The position numbers and the translations under genes were made by a program. The notes under the pieces are model-generated. The model had not been told where the DNA came from. It saw only the letters and a program-made list of their open reading frames with translations, and searched no databases. A DNA stretch of 5,809 nucleotides, from contig JAQVKV010000191.1 of NCBI GenBank assembly GCA_028694545.1, forward strand, positions 1 to 5,809. Reading direction: 5' to 3'. Numbering within the stretch: position 1 is the stretch's first letter; each line of letters begins with the position of its first letter. Below are positions 1 to 5,265 of this stretch, piece by piece. This DNA comes from Zavarzinia sp. Lineage in GTDB: Bacteria > Pseudomonadota > Alphaproteobacteria > Zavarziniales > Zavarziniaceae.

Positions 1-2
1 AG

Positions 3-131
3 GAGGCCGGGGTCCTGTTGATCGCCGGGCGTCCCCTGAACGAGTCGGTTGCCTGGGGCGGGCCCTTCGTCATGAATACCCGGGAACAGGTGATGCAGGC
101 CGCCCGCGACTATCACGAAGGGCGGTTCTGA
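3..131 (+). CDS. Pirin family protein, C-terminal fragment (5' end outside window)
   Basis: An open frame enters from the left edge and ends with TGA at 129-131, giving 42 residues. The fragment reads as the end of a pirin-like double cupin: a beta-strand with GVLLIAGRPLNE, then VAWGGPFVMNTREQ, then a short helix ending ARDYHEGRF. The GPFVMNT segment and the terminal D-Y-x-x-G-R-F are typical of the extreme C-terminus of bacterial pirins (YhaK/YhhW relatives). Pirins are cytoplasmic metal-binding cupins; some have quercetinase activity and others act as redox or regulatory partners. The N-terminal metal-binding cupin, which decides activity, is not in the window, so the specific role cannot be stated. 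The family call rests on recalled C-terminal motifs. The next gene starts 44 bp downstream on the same strand. Confidence 0.85.
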   Translation, partial: EAGVLLIAGRPLNESVAWGGPFVMNTREQVMQAARDYHEGRF

Positions 132-175
132 CGAAGTCCTCGGCACCGGGGGCGGGAAGGGCGTAGGCTTGCGTC

Positions 176-1168
176 ATGCCCGCCCTCCTCTGGCTTCTGC
201 CCCTTGCCGGCCTGCTCCTGGCTCTTGTCGCCGGGGCGGCGCCTTTGGCGCTCTACAGCGTTACTCTCGCCCCGTTCGGGCTGGCCCACGTGCTTTGCGA
301 ATTCGCCTATGTCGACCGGCGTTTCGGACGCCGGCTGAACCGGGCGCAGGTCGTGCTGGCCATCGCGCTACTCGCCGGGGCGGCGGGGTTTCGCGCGGCC
401 GGGGTCTTCGCCGTACTGATGCCGGGGGTGGCGCTCGGGCTCGAACTGGCCTGCGTCGTTCTGCTCGTGCTGGCGGTGACCGGGGCGGGGCGGGCGGGAA
501 TCGCCGGTCTCGTGTTGGCGCTGCCACTCGCATTGGCGGCAGCGCTGGCGCCTTTCGCCACCGCGACCGTGCTCTCGATCGCCCATAATTTCACGCCGCT
601 GGCCTTCCTGTGGGAGGTGCTGGCGGCGCGCGGCCGCCGCATTCTCATGGTCCCCGTCCTCGCCACCTTCCTCGGCGTGCCGGCCCTCGTCGTCGGGGGC
701 TGGCCCCGGATGCTGCTGGGGGACGAGGCGGGTGGGGGCGATCCCCTCGGCAGTGGCGGACTGATCGCCAGCCTTCACGTCTATGTCCCGCCCTTTCTGG
801 CCGACGGGCCGGCGGCGCTCGATCTCTTCGCCGCATCCGCCGCGGCGCAAGGGTTGCACTATCTCTGTGTGATCGTGATCCTGCCGCTATTGCTCGGCGC
901 TGGGCACCGGGGCCTGCTGCCGTGGTCCCGCACGTCCATCTTCGCCGCATTGGTGGTCTTCGGATCGCTGATGGCCTTCGGCGGATTTCTGCGGGACTTC
1001 GGGACGGCCCGGGGGATCTATGGCATCGTCGCCTCGGTTCACGCCTGGGCGGAACTGCCGCTGATCGCGCTGATCCTCGGCGGTCGGCTTCAGCCGATCA
1101 GAACCAGCCCGGCCAGAAAGGAAATGCCGTTGGCCATGACCGAAAGCAGCAGCGCGGGCCCCGCCTGA
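176..1168 (+). CDS. Polytopic membrane protein with intramembrane histidines, function unknown
   Basis: The product is 330 residues with about nine hydrophobic segments (roughly 3-25, 26-46, 57-82, 83-102, 107-150 as one or two, 156-176, 215-241, 253-272, 281-304), so it is an inner-membrane protein. Four histidines sit in or at membrane segments, each next to other polar residues: H38 (GLAHVLCEFAYVDRRF), H137 (SIAHNFTPLAFLWE), H228 (QGLHYLCV) and H289 (SVHAWAELPL). E42, E147 and E293 lie close by. Four helix-borne histidines suggest a bound metal, as in the Brp/Blh-type membrane carotenoid dioxygenases, but I do not see enough shared sequence to assign that family. The start ATG at 176 has only a distant purine run (GGGAAGGG, 153-160), so the start is moderately certain. 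The last 79 bp are antisense to the next gene, and the C-terminal tail (about 305-330) is polar and probably dispensable. Confidence 0.8.
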   Translation: MPALLWLLPLAGLLLALVAGAAPLALYSVTLAPFGLAHVLCEFAYVDRRFGRRLNRAQVVLAIALLAGAAGFRAAGVFAVLMPGVALGLELACVVLLVLAVTGAGRAGIAGLVLALPLALAAALAPFATATVLSIAHNFTPLAFLWEVLAARGRRILMVPVLATFLGVPALVVGGWPRMLLGDEAGGGDPLGSGGLIASLHVYVPPFLADGPAALDLFAASAAAQGLHYLCVIVILPLLLGAGHRGLLPWSRTSIFAALVVFGSLMAFGGFLRDFGTARGIYGIVASVHAWAELPLIALILGGRLQPIRTSPARKEMPLAMTESSSAGPA

Positions 1169-1425
1169 AGCCGCAGCACGAAGGCGAGCACGGCGGCCTC
1201 GACCAGCGCCACGACCGCCTCGAGCACGAGGATCGACGGCCAGTAGCCGAGGCGGGGATAGGCCCAGAGCGCCAGCATCCAGAGCTGGGGGTGGGTGACG
1301 GCGGTGGCGAGCGCGATGGCACCGGCCGCGTGCAACGGTGGTGCCAGCCGATAGCGACCGGCGACGACGGCGACGATCGGCGCCTCGATCGCGATCGACA
1401 GCAACAGGGCTTGCCATTCGGTCAT
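1090..1425 (-). CDS. Small integral membrane protein, function unknown
   Basis: This is a 111-residue, strongly hydrophobic protein read on the minus strand from the ATG at 1425-1423. Three or four membrane segments are visible: about 5-22, 33-56, 63-85 and 90-110. Polar residues recur in places typical of conserved motifs: E14-P16 (IEAPI), T44-H45-P46 (VTHPQLW), E69 and E76 in one helix, and N99 with S102 in the last (VMANGISFLAGL). The frame stays open upstream of this ATG to 1755, but the extra part is polar, low-quality sequence antisense to the neighbouring gene, so the internal start is preferred. No good Shine-Dalgarno precedes it, so the exact start is uncertain. It is divergent from the exported protein at 1459, with 33 bp between starts, and may work with it. 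No named family is recognised. Confidence 0.72.
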   Translation of the reverse strand: MTEWQALLLSIAIEAPIVAVVAGRYRLAPPLHAAGAIALATAVTHPQLWMLALWAYPRLGYWPSILVLEAVVALVEAAVLAFVLRLQAGPALLLSVMANGISFLAGLVLIG

Positions 1426-1444
1426 GAATGGCGAGGCTTTCGAT

Positions 1445-1451
1445 GGAGGAG
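1445..1451 (+). promoter_or_regulatory. Strong ribosome binding site fixing the start at 1459
   Basis: GGAGGAG at 1445-1451 lies 7 nt upstream of ATG 1459. It is the best Shine-Dalgarno in the left half of the window. It settles the start of the small exported protein even though the same frame stays open far upstream, from 610. Confidence 0.75.
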
Positions 1452-1458
1452 AGTTTTC

Positions 1459-1833
1459 ATGGTCCGTACGGCAATCTGTCTCGTGCTTGCCCTTGGCATC
1501 CTGCCACAGGCCCGGGCCGACGTCGGTCCGCCGCAGCCGGCGCCGCCCGCGCCGGGCACGATCACCCGCGCGACCATCGCCGGTATCGATCTCGAGCAGG
1601 AGTGGACCTATTTCCGGGGACGGCGCTGGATGGTGCGTGTCACCGGCTGCGCCGATCCGGAAACCGGGGCCTGCAAGGCGCTGACAGGATGCTACATCGT
1701 CGGTGTCGGCGGCAATCGCATCGAGGATGGCGATCTCGAAGCCGTGGTGCGCCATGCCGAAAGCACGGAAGGGCCGCTGGCCGTCACGACCGACGGCTGC
1801 GGGGATGGCGGAGAGATCACCATCCCGCGCTGA
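1459..1833 (+). CDS. Small exported cysteine-containing protein, function unknown
   Basis: The product is 124 residues. Residues 1-20 form a classic Sec signal peptide: a short basic start (MVRT), a hydrophobic core and an A-R-A cleavage site before D21. The mature protein begins DVGPP, followed by a proline/alanine-rich linker (about 23-32). A compact domain then carries four cysteines, C64, C72, C78 and C114, which could form two disulfides in the periplasm. A phrase around residues 49-63 (WTYFRGRRWMVRVTG) looks like the core strands. The final part has an acidic stretch (IEDGDLEAVVRHAE). C7 lies in the signal core without a lipobox, so this should be a soluble exported protein. It converges on the amidino-hydrolase gene with an 18-bp gap and is divergent from the small membrane protein. 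I do not recognise a named family. Confidence 0.78.
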   Translation: MVRTAICLVLALGILPQARADVGPPQPAPPAPGTITRATIAGIDLEQEWTYFRGRRWMVRVTGCADPETGACKALTGCYIVGVGGNRIEDGDLEAVVRHAESTEGPLAVTTDGCGDGGEITIPR

Positions 1834-1851
1834 GGCCGGCGTGCGGACCGG

Positions 1852-2853
1852 TCAGGCCGGTTCCGCGTCGCGGATCATGGGCATGGTCAGGCAGTGCAGG
1901 GTGCCGCTGTTGCGCGGGAAGGTCAGCGTGTCGAGATTGACCGGCACGACTTCGAGCCCAAGCCCCTTCAGCAGGGCGCGGCCGCGACGCCGCTCCTCCT
2001 GGATACCGTCGTCATAAAGTACGCGGCCCGGGCGGAGCACGACGGTGCCCTCGATATAGGTGCCCGGCGGCTTGTCGATCACCTCGACCTTCGCTTCCTT
2101 CGCCAGCCAATCGCCGAACCAGTCGGGCACGCAGCGGCGGTCGAGTACGGCCCGGCGCACGTCGACCATGGTCAGCGGCACGTCCAGATGGCCCGAGGGG
2201 TGATCGACCTCGACGAAGCACACGTCGACTTCCGGGGCCGCGGCATTCACCACTTCCCTGACCTGCCGTGCCCCTTCCGCGTTGCCGCGTGGCGTGACGC
2301 CGATGGCCAGGTGCTTCGGCGTCACCCAGACGACGCTGCCGCCCTCCATGGTGGCCGAACCGTTCAGCGTATGCAGGATCGGGCAGCCGAGTTCGGCATA
2401 GGTCTGGGCCGTGTAGATTTCCTCGCCCCGGCGCAGCGCGTCGTAGAGCCGGCCGATGATCACGCCGCCCTGCACGGTGAAGGACGGGTCGCGCGTATAG
2501 ATCGACTTGACGAGGCGCGGCCGGGCGCCGGCCTCGGGCTTGCGCACGATGACCTCGACGCCCTCGTCGCGCAGCGAGGCGCACAGGCGCCCGAAGGCGG
2601 CCTGCATTTCGGCGAGCACGGGCTTTTCCGTATAGCGCCAGCGCACCAGGGGTTCTTCGATCGCCTCGATCTCGGGCCCCGGCTGGTGCACGAGAACGGT
2701 ACGCAAATGGCCGACCTCCGAAGTCACGCCCCAGTTCCGGCCCCAATATTTTCCCACTTCCTCCTCGAAACGGGTCGTCAACGGGGGATGGGCCTGCGCG
2801 TAGATCGAACCGAATTCACAGATCCGGTCCGAGATCGTCGCATTCGTGCTCAT
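1852..2853 (-). CDS. Amidinotransferase/arginine deiminase-fold hydrolase (COG1834-like)
   Basis: The protein is 333 residues, a normal length for a single-domain guanidino-group-modifying enzyme of the amidinotransferase/DDAH/deiminase fold. The catalytic set is visible in the usual order: YTRD with D122, MEGG with E170, SGHLD with H222 and D224, and near the C-terminus GTLHC with nucleophile C321. These enzymes attack the guanidino carbon through a Cys thioester-like intermediate and release ammonia or an amine, or transfer the amidino group. I infer a cytoplasmic hydrolase because there is no signal peptide. The motifs do not separate arginine deiminase, dimethylarginine hydrolase and other substrates. 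In classical arginine deiminases the EGG motif is usually followed by D; here it is followed by S173, which argues against a standard ArcA. The gene is divergent from an amino-acid-type ABC importer, which may supply its substrate. Confidence 0.88.
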   Translation of the reverse strand: MSTNATISDRICEFGSIYAQAHPPLTTRFEEEVGKYWGRNWGVTSEVGHLRTVLVHQPGPEIEAIEEPLVRWRYTEKPVLAEMQAAFGRLCASLRDEGVEVIVRKPEAGARPRLVKSIYTRDPSFTVQGGVIIGRLYDALRRGEEIYTAQTYAELGCPILHTLNGSATMEGGSVVWVTPKHLAIGVTPRGNAEGARQVREVVNAAAPEVDVCFVEVDHPSGHLDVPLTMVDVRRAVLDRRCVPDWFGDWLAKEAKVEVIDKPPGTYIEGTVVLRPGRVLYDDGIQEERRRGRALLKGLGLEVVPVNLDTLTFPRNSGTLHCLTMPMIRDAEPA

Positions 2854-2864
2854 CTTGATCTTTA

Positions 2865-2872
2865 CCTCACCT
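2865..2872 (-). promoter_or_regulatory. Ribosome binding site of the amidino-hydrolase gene
   Basis: Read on the minus strand this is AGGTGAGG, 11 nt before the ATG at 2853-2851. It supports that start over later in-frame starts. It lies only 6 bp from the hairpin at 2879-2901, so the folding of that hairpin could affect ribosome access. Confidence 0.6.
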
Positions 2873-2878
2873 TTCAGG

Positions 2879-2901
2879 GGTCATCGGCATCGGCGATGAC
2901 C
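2879..2901 (-). promoter_or_regulatory. Perfect 8-bp inverted repeat in the hydrolase leader
   Basis: Arms GGTCATCG (2879-2886) and CGATGACC (2894-2901) are perfectly complementary around a 7-nt centre. The site is 26 bp upstream of the hydrolase start and 6 bp from its ribosome binding site. It could be a protein operator or an RNA hairpin in the 5' leader. It has no T-tract, so it is not a simple terminator. Confidence 0.55.
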
Positions 2902-2915
2902 GTCGATGTGGGCAA

Positions 2916-2946
2916 AGTATGAAGAGCACCTTCTCGCAGCGTCCAA
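2916..2946 (-). promoter_or_regulatory. Weak candidate promoter for the amidino-hydrolase
   Basis: On the minus strand TTGGAC (2946-2941) resembles a -35 element and CATACT (2921-2916) a -10 element. The spacer is 19 bp, longer than ideal, and the -10 matches the consensus at 4 of 6 positions. If used, the transcript would start near 2909 and include the 2879-2901 hairpin. Confidence 0.25.
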
Positions 2947-2966
2947 TATTTTGATTTCGGGTCCCG

Positions 2967-2980
2967 ATAAGTAAACTTAT
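2967..2980. promoter_or_regulatory. Operator-like palindrome ATAAGT-AA-ACTTAT
   Basis: Two 6-bp arms, ATAAGT and ACTTAT, are perfectly inverted around a 2-bp centre, in a divergent intergenic region of a GC-rich genome. The geometry suits a dimeric winged-helix repressor or activator such as MarR or GntR types. No regulator gene is present in the window, so the partner is unknown. Confidence 0.4.
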
Positions 2981-3079
2981 GCTGACGGGAGGCGCCCGGG
3001 TCCCCTCCGCGGCGACGGCCCCCGATTATTCAATCATTCCAGAACCATGGCTGGTCGGGACGGCGTTCGCCCTGTCGAG

Positions 3080-3121
3080 ATACATTATTTCTGATCTATG
3101 TGTTTATTAATACATTGGAAT
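3080..3121. promoter_or_regulatory. AT-rich patch with 30-bp-spaced ATACATT direct repeat
   Basis: Only 9 of 42 bases here are G or C. ATACATT occurs at 3080-3086 and again at 3110-3116, exactly 30 bp apart, or about three helical turns, which places both copies on the same face of the DNA. The patch lies about 145-185 bp upstream of the binding-protein start. It could hold the importer promoter or a regulator or nucleoid-protein site. No clean -35/-10 pair is seen. Confidence 0.4.
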
Positions 3122-3264
3122 GGAACCCGGGTTTGCTGCGCCGCAATCTGATCCCGAAGGCACGATGAAGGGGGCGGAAACCCTGGATATCGGAGGCTGG
3201 AAAGCGCTGGCCGGGACACGGCTGGTCTGGTTTTGACCGAGGCTAAAGCATAAGGCAGAAGATT

Positions 3265-4488
3265 GTGAAAACATGGACTTCTTGCATTCTGGCGCTCGGT
3301 GTCGCGTTCGGTGCGGCGAACGCGTCGGTGGCGGCGGACAGCATCACCATCGGTGGCATCGGGCCACTGACCGGGCCTTCCGCCAATTCCGGTCTCGCCA
3401 TGAAACGAAGCTGGGAATATGTCGTCGGCAAGGTCAACGCCGAGGGCGGACTGATGATCGATGGCGAGAAGAAGACCATCGAACTCATTTTCGAGGATGA
3501 CCAGTCGAAGCCCGAGGTGGGTCTGAGCGCGGCCCAGAAGCTGCTGACGCGCGACAATGTCGATGTGCTGCTGGCCGGCCTGTTCAACAGTTCGGTGACG
3601 CTGGCGATCATGGAACTGGCGCCCGAATATGAGGACAAGGTCTTCTACAGCGGCCAGTCGGTGAGCACGGCGATCGCCAACCGCATCCAGAACGAGCCTG
3701 AAGAGTTCCGCCACTTCTGGAAATTCGGCTACAACAGCAATGCGCTCGGCACCACGGTGGTCGGCACCCTCGTCGATCTGGCCGCTGCCGGGTCCATTCC
3801 GGCCGACAAGAAGACCGTGGCCTTCGTGGTCGAGGACACGGACTACAGCAAGTCGAACATCATCGCCATGGAACCCGGCCTCGTCGCCGACGGCTGGTCC
3901 ATCGTCGCGACAGAAACGGTGCCGATCGGCTATGCCGACTTCTATCCCCAGATCAGCAAGCTGAAGGAACTGAAGCCGGACGTCATTGTCTCGATCTTCA
4001 CGGCGGCCAATTCCGGCGTGGCTCTGGTGCGCCAGATGGACGAACAGCAGGTCGGGGGCGCCCATATGGCGGTCTATTACCCTTCGTTGATGGAATTCCG
4101 CGATGGCGCCGGGGCGCTGGCCGAAGGTGTGCTCTATACGCCCCTGCTGATCGACGCCGAGGGCAAGCCCGAGCACAAGGCTTTCGCCGCCGAGATGGAG
4201 GCGAATGGCATGTCGGCCTCGCTCGATTACGGGCTCGGCGTCTGCAACGCCCAGGTCATGATGGATGCCCTGACGCGTGCCGCCAGCGTCGACGCCGACA
4301 AGTTGAGCGCCGCCCTGGCCGCGACCGACTTCCAGTGCGCGGTCGGGCGCTGGGTATTCGATCCCGTCAATCATTCCCCGCGCATTGGCAAGGATTACTT
4401 CATCCTGCCGGCGGCGCAGATCCAGGGCGGTATCGCCCGCATCGTGTGGCCGCCGGCACCCGGCGTCGCGTCTTACCAGGCGCGCTGA
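3265..4488 (+). CDS. ABC transporter substrate-binding protein, Leu/Ile/Val (HAAT) type
   Basis: The product is 407 residues with a GTG start at 3265 and a modest AAGG ribosome site at 3252-3255, 9 nt upstream. A Sec signal peptide covers about 1-24 (hydrophobic core CILALGVAFGAA, cleavage around SVAA before D25), so the mature protein is periplasmic. The opening ITIGGIGPLTGPSANSG (about 27-43) is the hallmark first strand and ligand loop of type I periplasmic binding proteins of the LivJ/AmiC/UrtA group. FEDDQSKPE (76-84), the second-lobe segment YADFYPQISKLKELKPDVIV (223-242), and the terminal IVWPP (393-397) also fit. Two mature cysteines, C327 and C358, could form a disulfide. The binding protein captures the solute for the ATPases encoded next. 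Ligand identity cannot be read; the divergent amidino-hydrolase hints at a guanidino or amide compound. ATG codons just downstream of 3265 are out of frame, and the GTG start preserves the full signal peptide. Confidence 0.92.
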   Translation: MKTWTSCILALGVAFGAANASVAADSITIGGIGPLTGPSANSGLAMKRSWEYVVGKVNAEGGLMIDGEKKTIELIFEDDQSKPEVGLSAAQKLLTRDNVDVLLAGLFNSSVTLAIMELAPEYEDKVFYSGQSVSTAIANRIQNEPEEFRHFWKFGYNSNALGTTVVGTLVDLAAAGSIPADKKTVAFVVEDTDYSKSNIIAMEPGLVADGWSIVATETVPIGYADFYPQISKLKELKPDVIVSIFTAANSGVALVRQMDEQQVGGAHMAVYYPSLMEFRDGAGALAEGVLYTPLLIDAEGKPEHKAFAAEMEANGMSASLDYGLGVCNAQVMMDALTRAASVDADKLSAALAATDFQCAVGRWVFDPVNHSPRIGKDYFILPAAQIQGGIARIVWPPAPGVASYQAR

Positions 4489-4524
4489 GCCGGCCGGGTT
4501 TCGAGGCGAGGGGACATGTAGGGC

Positions 4525-5265
4525 ATGGACGAGCATCCCACCCCGATTCTCGAAACCCGGGCGCTTTCGGTCGTCTATGGCGGGCTGGTCGCGGTCGACC
4601 GCATCAGCCTCGCCGTCCGCCCGGGGGAGATCTACGGCCTTCTTGGCCCGAATGGCGCCGGCAAGACCACCTTGCTGAACACGATCGCGGGCGCTGGGCG
4701 CGCAACGAGCGGCGAGATCCTCTTCAGGGGCCGCTCCATCGGCGGCTGGCGCCCGGACCGCCGCGCCCGCGCGGGCATCGCGAGAACCTTCCAGATTACA
4801 CGACCGTTCGAGGACCTCAGCGTCGAGGAGAATGTGATGGTCGGGGCGCTTACCCGCTTCGGCCGGCTCGACGAGATGCGCTCGGCGGTGCGCGACATCG
4901 TCGACCGGGTCGGCCTCTCCCACAAGCGCGGAGCCAGCGCGGGCGATCTCAGCACCGGGCAGCGCAAGCGTCTCGAACTGGCGCGGGCCCTGGCGACATC
5001 GCCCTCGGTCCTCCTGATGGACGAGGTGACCGGTGGTGTCGACCAGCCGAGCATTCCGGGGTTGATCGACCTGGTCGCGGCCTTGCGCGAAAGCGGCGTC
5101 ACCGTGATCCTGATCGAGCACAACATGCGGGTGATCGTCGAGCTGTGCGACCGGGTGATGTTCCTCGACAATGGCTGCCGGGTGGGCGAGGGCACGCCGC
5201 AGGAGGTCATGAGCCTGCCCGCCGTGGTCGAACTATACCTCGGCAAGGGGGGCGGCCATGCTTGA
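4525..5265 (+). CDS. livG: ABC transporter ATP-binding protein, LivG type
   Basis: The protein is 246 residues, normal for LivG. All nucleotide-binding elements are present: Walker A GPNGAGKTT (41-49), Q-loop Q90 in ARTFQITRPF, signature LSTGQRKR (142-149), Walker B VLLMDE (162-167) with catalytic E167, and the H-loop H199 in LIEHNM. RTFQ followed by RPF, and IEHNM, are characteristic of the branched-chain amino acid (HAAT) subfamily. The D-loop region reads DEVTGGVDQ rather than the more common DEPxAGLN; the catalytic residue is kept. It acts as one of two cytoplasmic ATPases driving import. It lies 36 bp after the binding-protein gene and overlaps the next ATPase by 8 bp. GAGGGG at 4508-4513 is the likely ribosome site. 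An out-of-place ATG-TAG pair lies in frame just upstream of the start. The symbol denotes the family; the substrate may not be a branched-chain amino acid. Confidence 0.92.
   Translation: MDEHPTPILETRALSVVYGGLVAVDRISLAVRPGEIYGLLGPNGAGKTTLLNTIAGAGRATSGEILFRGRSIGGWRPDRRARAGIARTFQITRPFEDLSVEENVMVGALTRFGRLDEMRSAVRDIVDRVGLSHKRGASAGDLSTGQRKRLELARALATSPSVLLMDEVTGGVDQPSIPGLIDLVAALRESGVTVILIEHNMRVIVELCDRVMFLDNGCRVGEGTPQEVMSLPAVVELYLGKGGGHA
5245..5252 (+). promoter_or_regulatory. Ribosome binding site of livF inside livG
   Basis: AAGGGGGG ends 5 nt before the livF ATG at 5258 and lies within the last codons of livG, consistent with coupled translation of the two ATPases. Confidence 0.5.

Larger units (their letters stand above)
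2854..3264. other. Divergent intergenic control region (411 bp)
   Basis: No gene is supported here. The stretch separates two divergently transcribed units, the amidino-hydrolase (minus) and the ABC importer (plus). It is clearly less GC-rich than its surroundings, especially at 2941-2980 and 3080-3121. Its visible contents are an 8-bp-arm hairpin (2879-2901), a possible minus-strand promoter (2916-2946), a 6-2-6 palindrome (2967-2980), an AT-rich patch with a 30-bp-spaced direct repeat (3080-3121) and a 10-bp palindrome, AACCCGGGTT (3124-3133). A long antisense reading frame that enters from the right ends here, but it is not credible as a gene. Confidence 0.75.

Noticed and set aside
610..1833. 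Reading the small exported protein as the end of a 407-residue protein
   Set aside because: The upstream part is arginine/proline-rich out-of-frame sequence of the membrane protein genes, while ATG 1459 has a strong ribosome site and a proper signal peptide.
1834..1860. Possible bidirectional terminator between the convergent genes, including the palindrome GACCGGTC at 1846-1853
   Set aside because: The arms are short and there is no T-tract on either strand.
2854..2910. Guanidine riboswitch in the leader of the amidino-hydrolase
   Set aside because: The leader lacks paired hairpins with ACGR loops expected of the mini-ykkC class and is too short for the ykkC class; the single hairpin loop does not match.
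1894..2922. A 342-codon plus-strand frame opposite the amidino-hydrolase
   Set aside because: It is antisense to a gene with an intact catalytic set, and its composition is a mirror of that gene.
3121..3137. Sigma-54-like promoter TGGAAC...TTGC
   Set aside because: The GG and GC dinucleotides are separated by 11 bp instead of the strict 10, and the conserved C/A positions after TGG do not match.
3085..5121. A 678-codon open frame on the minus strand opposite the binding protein and livG
   Set aside because: It lies antisense to two genes with clear motifs, is rich in R, H, D and G without recognisable domains, and fits the usual long antisense frames produced by GC-rich third positions.
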